Below are positions 38,164 through 46,514 of a stretch of 64,000 nucleotides of DNA, piece after piece. Position 1 is the first letter of the stretch; every line of letters starts with the position of its first letter. The translations under genes were made by a program, and so were the position numbers. Under the pieces are notes generated by a model. The model saw nothing but the letters and a program-made list of their open reading frames with translations, was not told the origin of the DNA and ran no database searches. The stretch comes from Pseudomonadota bacterium (lineage in GTDB: Bacteria; Pseudomonadota; Alphaproteobacteria; UBA8366): the NCBI GenBank assembly GCA_036339585.1, contig JAYZAS010000019.1:1-64000 (forward strand), read 5' to 3'.

Positions 38164-39237
38164 TTAAGTCTCCATATCAGTTTCAACACGCACAGCGATA
38201 TTGCCATCTCTTTGTCCCATTGAACCATGAAACATCAGCAATTCACCACAATGGAGGGCAACTAGAGATTCTGGTGTCGCCTGCAATTGGAGTCGCGAAC
38301 CTACACGCCAGTTTACAACATCGTTGAGTGTAACTGTTACCTCGTCAAGAACCGCTTGCAACCCAACCTCGGTATGCCAGACTTCTGTTGCCAGATGATT
38401 TTCCCAGATGGGATCACGACCAAACTTTTCACCCATAAACATTTGAAGCAAAAGCTCGCGCACTGGCTCTATCGTCGCATACGGGAGTAATAGTTCGAGT
38501 TGCCCTCCACGGTCCTCCATATCAATGCGAAGTTTTGTCACTATTGCTGCATCTGTAGGCCTTGCAATAGTAGCAAAACGAGGATTTGTCTCAAGTCTGT
38601 CGAACTGAAAAGCAATTGAGCTGAGCGGATCAAAAGCCGCTGATAAATCAGAAAGGACGACTGCAAGCATGCGCTCCACTAGACTACGCTCGATAGTGGT
38701 GTAGGGCCGCCCCTCGATCCGCATAGCTGCGGTACCCCGACGCCCGCCCAGCAACACATCAACGATTGAGTAAATCAGCGAACTATCAACCGTGATGAGA
38801 CCAAAATTATCCCACTCCTCCGCTTTGAAAACACCAAGCATAGCAGGTAGAGGCAATGAGTTGAGATACTCGCCAAAGCGGATCGATGTGATACTATCGA
38901 GGCTCACTTCCACATTATCCGAGGTGAAATTGCGCAAACTTGTAGACATCATTCGCACTAAACGGTCAAAAACCACCTCAAGCATGGGGAGCCGTTCATA
39001 CGACACCATCCCACTATCGATAATAGCCTTAATCCCGGTTTTTTGGATTGCGCTGTCGCTTCCCTCATTGATCCCTAGGAGACTATCTATTTCTTTTTGA
39101 TTAAGAACTCGCGATGCAGCATCAGGGCCATCGATTTTCGCGCTTGGCTCTTCTTTCTCCTCGCTACCTTCGTCTTGCGCCGAAGCATCTAGCTCTTGCT
39201 CGACTTCCGTCTCTAGATTTTCGTCTTCATCAGCCAT
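38164..39237 (-). CDS. fliM: Flagellar motor switch protein FliM
   Basis: C-ring protein that binds CheY-P and switches rotation. The 357-residue product has the CheC-like middle domain (FGEYLNSLPLPAMLGV, DVLLGGRRG) and a C-terminal SpoA domain (NDVVNWRVGSRLQLQA). The CheY-binding EIDSLL motif is at about residue 50, behind an acidic tail of some 45 residues (EDENLETEVEQELDAS) that most FliM proteins lack. The tail may affect access to the CheY site. Confidence 0.94.
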   Translation of the reverse strand: MADEDENLETEVEQELDASAQDEGSEEKEEPSAKIDGPDAASRVLNQKEIDSLLGINEGSDSAIQKTGIKAIIDSGMVSYERLPMLEVVFDRLVRMMSTSLRNFTSDNVEVSLDSITSIRFGEYLNSLPLPAMLGVFKAEEWDNFGLITVDSSLIYSIVDVLLGGRRGTAAMRIEGRPYTTIERSLVERMLAVVLSDLSAAFDPLSSIAFQFDRLETNPRFATIARPTDAAIVTKLRIDMEDRGGQLELLLPYATIEPVRELLLQMFMGEKFGRDPIWENHLATEVWHTEVGLQAVLDEVTVTLNDVVNWRVGSRLQLQATPESLVALHCGELLMFHGSMGQRDGNIAVRVETDMET

Positions 39238-39325
39238 GCCATCAACCCTTCAGTTTTTCGGCCATTCCTCAACAGTAACAGCCAAAGCTCATCCGCCACT
39301 TTCTGGACATGTAGAAAGCAGCCCG

Positions 39326-39832
39326 TCACTGAACTAGCATTTCCTTAAATAAAACATCTTTAATTTTTACTGGGTGTGCAGCAGCGTTCACTCGTGCGAG
39401 CAGTTCTTCCTTCACCCTGTATAGCCCATGTGAGCCCTGCAATTCCTCGATCCGAAGTTCGCGCAAAAACACTTGAAAGTTATCTACGATACGCGGCATG
39501 ACCTGCTCTATTCGCCCTTGATCACTAGCCTTTTGCAACTCTAGATTTATTCGCATTTTGAGAAAACTTTGTTTGCGTCCTGGCCCAGCACTAAGTGTCA
39601 CGACCATTTCGTCTAACTCCAAATAACTTCCGGGCTCGTCAGCCTCGGCAGGATCGGTCGCAATTTCTGTCTTCTCAGCTTCCTCGCTTGTTTCAGAACT
39701 AAACATACCAGAAAAATATGCACCGGCCCCCCCACCTATTAACAGTACCAACGGAACCACTACAAAAAGAATGATTTTTTTTCCGCCTTTTTTGCCGTCC
39801 GCGCCGTCAGCTAAATCGTCATCTTCGGCCAT
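39326..39832 (-). CDS. fliL: Flagellar basal body-associated protein FliL
   Basis: A 168-residue stator-associated protein with a basic cytoplasmic N-terminus, one membrane helix (about 17-40) and a stomatin-like periplasmic domain (LDEMVVTLSAGPGRKQSFLK, PRIVDNFQVFLRELRIEELQG). It heads a minus-strand unit running through fliM to the giant TPR gene. Confidence 0.93.
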   Translation of the reverse strand: MAEDDDLADGADGKKGGKKIILFVVVPLVLLIGGGAGAYFSGMFSSETSEEAEKTEIATDPAEADEPGSYLELDEMVVTLSAGPGRKQSFLKMRINLELQKASDQGRIEQVMPRIVDNFQVFLRELRIEELQGSHGLYRVKEELLARVNAAAHPVKIKDVLFKEMLVQ

Positions 39833-40193
39833 TTATTTTTCCCTTACCGATCCTGCGAGTACTTATTTTGATAATTACAAATAAAAACAATAATTACAAA
39901 TAAATTTTTTAAAAAAACATAGTCAATGCAGTCAAATGTAATAATAGCAAATGATGAGAACAGTTAAAAACAAGTCAATGTAAGTGAAAAACAAATTCAA
40001 CAAATTGAATATTTTTACATGATTTTACACGTCTATCTCAAAATCATTCAAACAGCCACAGATACTTTTTAATGTTGGGACAGCCAATGGCACGGCAGAA
40101 AATACCCGGCAAAGCCTGCCAGACAACAACTAATTGCTTGATATAGTGAGGGAAATATAATCTCAAATCATTGAAAAATAACCTTAATTTTTA
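39833..40193. other. Divergent promoter region between fliL and flgF
   Basis: AT-rich, no gene. A sigma-54-like site with wrong spacing (40109-40122, minus) is noted elsewhere as rejected, so the promoter of the fliL operon is not identified. Confidence 0.5.
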
Positions 40194-40209
40194 TGGCACA
40201 AGGCATGCA
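40194..40209 (+). promoter_or_regulatory. Putative sigma-54 promoter of flgF operon
   Basis: TGGCAC-AAGGC-ATGCA: exact -24 box, five-base spacer, one mismatch in the -12 box. It lies about 50 bases before flgF. Confidence 0.6.
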
Positions 40210-40259
40210 CAACGATATTGGGATTGTAGAATGATTTATTAAGGAACAGCAAAAGCAAT

Positions 40260-41006
40260 ATGGAAAATACCATTTACATTGCGCTTTCTAGTCAAATGGT
40301 CTTGCGGCGCCAATTATCCATGGTGGCAAATAATTTAGCCAACGTTAATACGCCCTCATTCAAAGGCGAGGAAATGCTGTTTTCTGAGTATTTAACAGAC
40401 GCAAAAAATACAAGATTTGGTTCTAATGACTCAAAATACCATTTTGTCAAAGCACTCGGCAATATGCGCGATCTTGCCGAAGGGCCAATGACCCGGACAG
40501 GCAACGAGCTCGACGTTGCTATTGATGGTGAGGGCTACTTCGTTGTCAATACGGAAGAAGGCAAACGATACACACGCCATGGTCGATTCCAACTCAACCA
40601 AAATAATGAGCTGATAACGGCGGCGGGCCACGTTGTGCAATCTGAGAACGGCGGACCTATCACGATACCGATCGAAGCAGTAAACATATCCATTTCAACA
40701 GATGGCACCGTGGCAGATGGTGACCAAAACATTGGAAAGTTAGCATTAGTAACTTTTGAGGATCAGCAAAAACTCGAACGAGGCCAAAATAACTTATATC
40801 AAACCGATCAGATTGAGAAACCACCGGAACGAACAAATGTTGTTCAAGGAATGCTTGAGCAATCGAATGTAAATTCAATTATCGAATTGACGCAGATGAT
40901 CGAAATACATCGCAAGCACGACAGCGTCAAACGGGTTATTGATGACGAACATAGGCGTATTGAAAGAATGATTAATCGTCTAGGGCAATCAAGTGGCCAA
41001 TCTTAA
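40260..41006 (+). CDS. flgF: Flagellar proximal rod protein FlgF
   Basis: A 248-residue rod protein. N-terminal VANNLANVNTPSFKGEE, central TRTGNELDVAIDGEGYFVVN and C-terminal VQGMLEQSNVNSIIELTQMI match the FlgF/FlgG family; its shorter length and pairing with flgG mark it as FlgF. It is first in flgF-flgG-flgA-flgH. Confidence 0.94.
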   Translation: MENTIYIALSSQMVLRRQLSMVANNLANVNTPSFKGEEMLFSEYLTDAKNTRFGSNDSKYHFVKALGNMRDLAEGPMTRTGNELDVAIDGEGYFVVNTEEGKRYTRHGRFQLNQNNELITAAGHVVQSENGGPITIPIEAVNISISTDGTVADGDQNIGKLALVTFEDQQKLERGQNNLYQTDQIEKPPERTNVVQGMLEQSNVNSIIELTQMIEIHRKHDSVKRVIDDEHRRIERMINRLGQSSGQS

Positions 41007-41046
41007 CAAAAGTATAATGAACAGTGACCTCTAAAGGAAAATAACG

Positions 41047-41832
41047 ATGCGTTCACTTAATATCGGCGCTACTGGCATGTTAGCTCAACAACTCAATGTT
41101 GAGGTAATTTCCCACAATATCGCTAACATGAATACTACGGCGTACACACGCCGTAGAGTGGAATTCCAAGATCTCTTATACCAAAACTTGCGGCGTGTCG
41201 GTTCGACATCATCCGATACGGGGACGATTGTACCGGCGGGTGTCCAGGTTGGACTAGGCGTTAAGACTGCTGCTGTATACCGTATTACCGAGCAAGGAAA
41301 TTTGACCCTTACCGAAAATTCCCTGGATGTAGCAATTAATGGAGAAGGTTATTTCCAAGTAACATTGCCGAGTGGAGAAACCGCCTATACTCGATCAGGG
41401 GCATTTCAGTTGAGTGAGGACGGAGAGATTGTGACTGTAGATGGCTTTACCATCCAGCCCGGCATCACGGTGCCTAGCGATGCCGTAGATGTCACTATCA
41501 ATTCGAGTGGGCAAGTAGAAGTGAAACTCGACGGAACCGTAACACCAACCGTAGCCGGACAATTAGAACTTGCAGTCTTTGCAAATGAGGCGGGGCTGCT
41601 TGCAATTGGCGATAATTTATTTCTGGAAACCCCAGCTTCCGGCACAGCTACTACGGGCAATCCTGCTGCAACCGGATTTGGGAGTTTGCAACAGGGATTT
41701 CTTGAAACCTCAAATGTAAATGTCGTTGAAGAGATTACCAATCTCATCACCGCACAACGAGCTTATGAAATGAATTCAAAAGTAATTGAGACTTCGGACC
41801 AAATGATGGCGACCATAAGTAACATCAGGTAA
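41047..41832 (+). CDS. flgG: Flagellar distal rod protein FlgG
   Basis: A 261-residue rod protein with MRSLNIGATGMLAQQLNVE at the N-terminus, SLDVAINGEGYFQVTLPSGE in the middle and LETSNVNVVEEITNLITAQR at the end, a near-canonical FlgG. Forty bases separate it from flgF. Confidence 0.96.
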   Translation: MRSLNIGATGMLAQQLNVEVISHNIANMNTTAYTRRRVEFQDLLYQNLRRVGSTSSDTGTIVPAGVQVGLGVKTAAVYRITEQGNLTLTENSLDVAINGEGYFQVTLPSGETAYTRSGAFQLSEDGEIVTVDGFTIQPGITVPSDAVDVTINSSGQVEVKLDGTVTPTVAGQLELAVFANEAGLLAIGDNLFLETPASGTATTGNPAATGFGSLQQGFLETSNVNVVEEITNLITAQRAYEMNSKVIETSDQMMATISNIR

Positions 41833-41838
41833 ATTCAA

Positions 41839-42813
41839 ATGAAAATGATGACGATGTTTCTAACAAAATGCTTTTACCGATCAGTTCTTACATTACTGGT
41901 TCTCGGCATAGGGCTTATAGTTTCATTGCCAGCTTCGGCGGTATCGCTTCATCGGCACATTATGTTGGAGGGAAAAAATCTTACACTCGGAGATGTTTTT
42001 GATGGGGCAGGTAGATATGCTGACCGAATAATTGCCCGCGCTCCGGCACCCGGGAAGCGGGCCACTTTGACACCCGAATGGCTAGCTTATGTTGCGCGCT
42101 CCTATAATTTACAGTGGGCGCCGTCTTCAGCCCAAGACATCGCTATAGTGCAAAGAACAAGTCATATTATCGGAAAAGAGGAAATTGGAGTAAAAATACT
42201 TGCCGCACTTAGGCCCGAATTACCCCGCTCCGAGCTCTACACCGTAAATTTCGACAAACGGAAAATAGAAGCGCATCTCCCAACTAACATACCACCGTCG
42301 CTCAACGTCGAACGCATTACGCGTGATAAAATTAGTAACCGCTTTTTTGCAATTCTCACGGCTGATAGAGGCCGTCACCGCCATACAGTATCTGGCACAT
42401 TACTGCGCATGATAGAAATTCCCGTGGTAACCCGTCGAATACGTAAAGGTGAAATAGTCGATCATGATGATATTCGAGTCATAACGGTGAGCGCTAAGCA
42501 AATCGGTCCAAATGTCTTAGTGGACCAAAATGAGCTCATTGGAAAAGCACCGCGTCGAACGCTGATAGAAAATAGGCCAATACGCGCCAGAGACGTGCGT
42601 CAACCACTGCTGGTTAAGCGCGGCGGGCTTGTCTCAATGATTTATCAAACCAAGTTCATGCGTATCTCAGCGCGAGGTAAAGCTAAGCAAAATGGCTCGC
42701 GAGGCGAAGCTGTGCGAGTAGAAAATATAGGAAGCAAGAAAGTCGTCGAGGGAGTGATCACGGGCCCTGGCGAAATCACGGTAACTTTTGACCATCCGGT
42801 TGCCAGAAAATAG
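41839..42813 (+). CDS. flgA: Flagellar P-ring chaperone FlgA
   Basis: A 324-residue periplasmic protein with a signal peptide (about 1-32, ending in SASA-V) and a C-terminal SAF/FlgA domain (PVVTRRIRKGEIVDHDDIRV, RPIRARDVRQPLLVKRG, GSRGEAVRVENIGSKK). It assists FlgI polymerisation. It is about 100 residues longer than E. coli FlgA, owing to an added N-terminal domain, as in other alphaproteobacteria. It follows flgG by six bases. Confidence 0.9.
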   Translation: MKMMTMFLTKCFYRSVLTLLVLGIGLIVSLPASAVSLHRHIMLEGKNLTLGDVFDGAGRYADRIIARAPAPGKRATLTPEWLAYVARSYNLQWAPSSAQDIAIVQRTSHIIGKEEIGVKILAALRPELPRSELYTVNFDKRKIEAHLPTNIPPSLNVERITRDKISNRFFAILTADRGRHRHTVSGTLLRMIEIPVVTRRIRKGEIVDHDDIRVITVSAKQIGPNVLVDQNELIGKAPRRTLIENRPIRARDVRQPLLVKRGGLVSMIYQTKFMRISARGKAKQNGSRGEAVRVENIGSKKVVEGVITGPGEITVTFDHPVARK

Positions 42814-42825
42814 GAGCTGTGTCTG

Positions 42826-43590
42826 ATGCCACAGATTGTAAAACCTTTTTTTAACAAACGCCTTGCTGCAATGCTGCTTGCTGGCACGATGCTAGTTAGT
42901 TGCAACTCACTTGATAGACTGGCAAACGTTGGAGCAGAACCTTCGATGACAAACATTCAGAACCCTACACACCAAAATGGGTATAAACCAGTCAGCATGC
43001 CAATGCCAAAACCAGTGGTCGCAAATCAAGAAATCAATTCTCTTTGGCGACCAGGCTCAAAAGCCTTTTTCAAAGACCTGCGCGCAAGCGAGATAGGCGA
43101 TATCGTTACTGTTATCGTTAATATAAGCGATAAAGCAGATATTGATAATGAAACAGATCGCACCCGAACCAACACAGAGGATGCAGCAGCCGGTTCCGCA
43201 CTTGGTTACGAGACCCAGCTCAACCAGATTTTGCCTGAAGCAATCTCCCCAACAAGTTTACTTGATTTAGACAGCTCTAATCGTTCGAATGGTAAAGGTA
43301 CCATTGACCGCTCTGAAATTGTTCAAGTGCAGGTCGCTGCTGTCGTAACTCAGGTTCTTCCTAATGGTAACTTGGTAATTCACGGCCGACAAGAGACACG
43401 CGTCAATTTCGAAAATCGTGAACTCCAAATCGCTGGCGTAATAAGACCTCAGGATATAGATAACTCAAACCAAGTTGCATTTGAAAAGATTGCTGAGGCT
43501 CGACTTGCTTACGGTGGACGCGGCCACATTACTGATGTGCAGCAAGCAAGATACGGCCAGCAAATTGTCGATATAATATTCCCATTCTAA
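42826..43590 (+). CDS. flgH: Flagellar L-ring lipoprotein FlgH
   Basis: A 254-residue outer-membrane L-ring protein. The lipobox LVSC is at about residues 22-25; the FlgH domain shows SLWRPGSKAFFKDLRASEIG, VNISDKADIDNET, and the end YGGRGHITDVQQARYGQQIV. It closes the flgF-flgG-flgA-flgH unit, followed by a strong hairpin. Confidence 0.95.
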   Translation: MPQIVKPFFNKRLAAMLLAGTMLVSCNSLDRLANVGAEPSMTNIQNPTHQNGYKPVSMPMPKPVVANQEINSLWRPGSKAFFKDLRASEIGDIVTVIVNISDKADIDNETDRTRTNTEDAAAGSALGYETQLNQILPEAISPTSLLDLDSSNRSNGKGTIDRSEIVQVQVAAVVTQVLPNGNLVIHGRQETRVNFENRELQIAGVIRPQDIDNSNQVAFEKIAEARLAYGGRGHITDVQQARYGQQIVDIIFPF

Positions 43591-43696
43591 TGACATTGTT
43601 GAATCCATATTTAGAGATCTAAAGTCATCCCATCAAAGTAAAATGCGTCGATCCTAAGCTCTCTTTACCCCTCCCAAGCAAGATCTACGCATTAGT

Positions 43697-43727
43697 CGAG
43701 GCTGGCATCTAAAAGATGCCGGCCTCG
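43697..43727. terminator. Hairpin between convergent flgH and fliX
   Basis: A 13-base-pair stem with one T-G wobble (CGAGGCTGGCATC with GATGCCGGCCTCG) around a TAAAA loop, between two convergent genes. No long T tract follows (TTATTAG on the plus strand), so termination may be partly factor-dependent, but the location suits both transcripts. Confidence 0.6.
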
Positions 43728-43862
43728 TTATTAGTGAGGTGGCGCGAGCAGTCTACAACCCTCTCCCTTTTTACAATTACCAGATATTATTTTGTGATTG
43801 ATACGGCATTGCACCTTGCGGAGCATAGATCCATTAATTGTGAGAGGATCGCTTCTGTTGTC

Positions 43863-44282
43863 TCAACGACGAAATTTTGCAATTTCTACTCTAGCCCTGA
43901 GCTCAATTTCATCTAACACCTCGTTCAACTCTGGATCTTCCACTTCGCCGCGACCTTCCCTCAACATTTGAGTAATAGCCTCAAGGTCATTTGGGGGAAT
44001 CACCCCACCAATAAGACCTATCCGCAGCTCCTCAAGCTTATCAAGAATGCTTTCGCCCCACCGCTGTCCCTTGCGAGACCGACCATCAACGGCATCGTCC
44101 ACCTCCTGTATGGCTAGTAGCGCATCCACCGCCTGAGCCGGAGCCGCCCCACTAACACCTCCCACCCCTCCGCCTACTTGATCAAGGGCCTCACTAAATT
44201 TAGCATCGCCAGACTTACCTGTTTTCCCAGTACGTTTCACTGGCGTAGAAGGTCTGACTGATCCTGTTCGTTGTATTTTCAT
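43863..44282 (-). CDS. fliX: Flagellar regulator FliX
   Basis: A 139-residue homologue of Caulobacter FliX, a trans-acting factor that couples early flagellar assembly to activity of the sigma-54 activator FlbD. Basic N-terminus (MKIQRTGSVRP), an Ala/Gly-rich middle and helical C-terminus (WGESILDKLEELRIGLIGG, PELNEVLDEIELRARVEIAK) match the family. I start at the ATG at 44282. It is divergent from flgI. Its presence supports a sigma-54-dependent flagellar hierarchy; flbD itself is outside the window. Confidence 0.88.
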   Translation of the reverse strand: MKIQRTGSVRPSTPVKRTGKTGKSGDAKFSEALDQVGGGVGGVSGAAPAQAVDALLAIQEVDDAVDGRSRKGQRWGESILDKLEELRIGLIGGVIPPNDLEAITQMLREGRGEVEDPELNEVLDEIELRARVEIAKFRR

Positions 44283-44481
44283 ATGAATAGCATAGCCCTT
44301 TTTTAAGAAATACAAAACGCCTTAACTTTTTAATTTTAAGTCTCAGATGTTTCAAGCCACGAAGGGCAATCTTTGCCGGCCAATCGGCAGCCCTTGCCCC
44401 AGAACGTCTAGCACAAAAGCGAGAGAAACTCTCTGCCGTATTTTATATAGCAAATTCAGTTATTTAGGAATCTACAAAACT

Positions 44482-44497
44482 GGCACGAGCTTCGCTT
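44482..44497 (+). promoter_or_regulatory. Putative sigma-54 promoter of flgI operon
   Basis: TGGCAC-GAGCT-TCGCT: exact -24 box, correct spacing, one mismatch in the -12 box. The expected start of transcription (about 44509) lies just after the ATG at 44507, which helps place flgI's start downstream at 44540. Confidence 0.6.
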
Positions 44498-44539
44498 CTG
44501 TATACGATGGATAAACATGCCCGAAGAAAGGCTAATGAA

Positions 44540-45709
44540 ATGCGGTATGTGGCAGAACAGAATGTTGCCTTTAATTTTTTGCTGGTTTGGCAAAATTTTC
44601 ATCGCAAAATGATTTCTGTAGTTTTGGGCATCATAATCTTAGTTGGATCCACCCAAAATATCGCTGCCCAGTCACGTATTAAGGATATTGTAGACTTTGA
44701 GGGTGTCCGGGAAAATCTGCTCGTCGGTTATGGCTTGGTCGTCGGATTGAATGGAACAGGCGACAGCCTTGGTAGCGCAATATTTACTAAAGAAAGTCTT
44801 ATCGGCATGCTTGAACGTCTCGGCATAAATGCACGTGATACAAGCCTTGATACAAAAAATGTCGCAGCTGTGATGGTCACAGCAAAACTACCGCCATTTT
44901 CTCGCCAGGGCACTAACATAGATATTACAGTCTCATCGTTAGGTTCTGCATCGAATCTACTAGGGGGCACGTTGTTGGTGACACCTCTGCTTGCAGCCGA
45001 CGGAGAAGTATATGCTGTGGGCCAAGGAAATTTGCAAGTCGGCGGATTCGCAGCCGCTGGCAATGCTGACCAGGTGGTTAAAGGCGTGCCAACGAGCGCC
45101 CGTATTCCGAACGGGGCAATTATTGAACGAGAAATACCATTTCAACTTGCAACCTTAAAAAAAGTACGTCTATCACTCCGCAATCCTGACTTTACAACTG
45201 CTCGGCGGGTCGCACGCGCAGTAAATGCTTTTGTTGGTAGGCCAGCGTCACGGGTAATCGACCCAGCGACGGTCCAACTTACAGTGCCAGATAATTATCA
45301 AAATCAAGTAATTGAGCTTTTAACAGATATCGAGCAGCTCCGTGTAGAACCTGACCAAATTGCTAAGATTGTAATAGACGAACAATCGGGAATAATAGTA
45401 ATGGGCGAAAATGTTCGTATCTCTAGTGTTGCCATAGCGCAGGGTAATTTGACAATACGCATCACTGAAACGCCTCAAGTCTCCCAGCCCGCGCCATTTT
45501 CAAATACAGGCGAAACAAAAGAGGTAAACCGCACCAAAATAGAGGTTGAAGAAGGTAAAAGTAAACTTACCGTTCTTGGAAGTAGCGTGACCCTTCAGGA
45601 ATTAGTGAATGGCATAAATGCGTTAGGCATAGGGCCACGAGACATGATCAGTATTTTACAAGCGATCAAAGCTGCCGGCGCAATGCAAGCAGAAATTGAG
45701 GTGCTGTAA
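44540..45709 (+). CDS. flgI: Flagellar P-ring protein FlgI
   Basis: A 389-residue periplasmic P-ring subunit. Signal segment with cleavage near AAQS, then DFEGVRENLLVGYGLVVGLNGTGDS, DITVSSLGSASNLLGGTLLVTPL and the end MQAEIEVL are canonical. I choose the ATG at 44540, with AAAGG eight to nine bases upstream; the ATG at 44507 lies before the likely transcription start. An ATG at 44609 would give a more standard signal peptide. Its stop overlaps the next gene's start (TAATG). Confidence 0.93.
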   Translation: MRYVAEQNVAFNFLLVWQNFHRKMISVVLGIIILVGSTQNIAAQSRIKDIVDFEGVRENLLVGYGLVVGLNGTGDSLGSAIFTKESLIGMLERLGINARDTSLDTKNVAAVMVTAKLPPFSRQGTNIDITVSSLGSASNLLGGTLLVTPLLAADGEVYAVGQGNLQVGGFAAAGNADQVVKGVPTSARIPNGAIIEREIPFQLATLKKVRLSLRNPDFTTARRVARAVNAFVGRPASRVIDPATVQLTVPDNYQNQVIELLTDIEQLRVEPDQIAKIVIDEQSGIIVMGENVRISSVAIAQGNLTIRITETPQVSQPAPFSNTGETKEVNRTKIEVEEGKSKLTVLGSSVTLQELVNGINALGIGPRDMISILQAIKAAGAMQAEIEVL

Positions 45710-46035
45710 TGGATATATCATCAAGCCTTGCTAAGGCCCAATTCAGTAACGTGCAAAAACCGAATGAGATTTCGGCTTCAAAAGTAAAAACATTTAGCGA
45801 AGCTCAAGCTCGAAAAGCCGCCGAGGATGTAGAAGCTTTTTTTCTTTCCCAAGTATTTGAAACAATGTTCGCCGGCGTAAAGACAGACGGCCCTTTTGGC
45901 GGCGGCCAAGGCGAGAAAGTATTCCGTTCTATGTTAGTCCAAGAATATGGAAAAGCCGCAGCCAAAGCAGGCGGGTTTGGATTAGCAGATGAAGTGCGGC
46001 GTGAAATCTTAAGTTTACAGGAGGCCCAGAAATGA
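45709..46035 (+). CDS. flgJ: Rod-binding protein, FlgJ N-terminal type (CheL)
   Basis: A 108-residue protein equal to the N-terminal rod-binding domain of FlgJ, with AAEDVEAFFLSQVFETMFAG and GGGQGEKVFRSMLVQEYGK. The peptidoglycan hydrolase domain of enterobacterial FlgJ is absent, as usual in alphaproteobacteria, where this form is called CheL in Caulobacter. It overlaps flgI at its start and the FlgN-like gene at its end. Confidence 0.9.
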   Translation: MDISSSLAKAQFSNVQKPNEISASKVKTFSEAQARKAAEDVEAFFLSQVFETMFAGVKTDGPFGGGQGEKVFRSMLVQEYGKAAAKAGGFGLADEVRREILSLQEAQK

Positions 46036-46481
46036 ACCCGAATGCACTTGCCAGCGAACTTTTAGATGCGACAGAGTCGATTATAACAATAATTGAACAA
46101 GAAAATTCTTTGCTCAAGGAAGCGCGTGTAGATGCAATAGAGCCATTAATTGAGGCTAAAAAATCGCTTGTGGAAGTATATGAGCATCGATTGCATGACG
46201 CTGCCCAGAATAAAGCGTTTCTTGATGACGTTGACAGAGAACTGCGTGAAAAACTTCATAAATCTAATTCGCGGTTTCAGGATGCGGTTCGCAGTAATGT
46301 GCATGCGCTCCGCGCTGCGATGACAGTAAATCACCAAGTTGTGGAGACCATTGCCCACTCTATTGAGAACCAACAAATAGCACCTGCGGGATATTCCGCC
46401 ACCGGCCAAGGTAAAAGGGCACAAGCAGACAAACAAAAAATGGCGGGTAAGATCGCATTTACATTAAACGAAGAATTTTAA
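46032..46481 (+). CDS. FlgN-like flagellar chaperone
   Basis: A 149-residue helical protein (IITIIEQENSLLKEARVDAI; a coiled-coil-like middle; MTVNHQVVETIAHSIENQQ) placed right before flgK and flgL, as expected for FlgN, the chaperone of these hook-filament junction proteins. Sequence similarity within this family is low, so the call rests on length, helical pattern and position. Confidence 0.78.
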   Translation: MNPNALASELLDATESIITIIEQENSLLKEARVDAIEPLIEAKKSLVEVYEHRLHDAAQNKAFLDDVDRELREKLHKSNSRFQDAVRSNVHALRAAMTVNHQVVETIAHSIENQQIAPAGYSATGQGKRAQADKQKMAGKIAFTLNEEF

Positions 46482-46514
46482 ACTCATAATTGGCAGCCCA
46501 CAGGGAATAAAAAA

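Noticed and set aside
40109-40122. Sigma-54-like sequence on the minus strand before fliL (TCTGGC-AGGCT-TTGC reading)
   Set aside because: The TGGC and TTGC elements are two bases too close; sigma-54 spacing is strict.
44303-44332. TTAA-rich sequence upstream of fliX resembling a CtrA site
   Set aside because: TTAA elements are spaced four, two or ten bases apart, not the seven needed for TTAA-N7-TTAA.
44366-44382. Sigma-54-like sequence before fliX on the minus strand
   Set aside because: The spacing is two bases too long and the -24 box is poor (TGGCCG).
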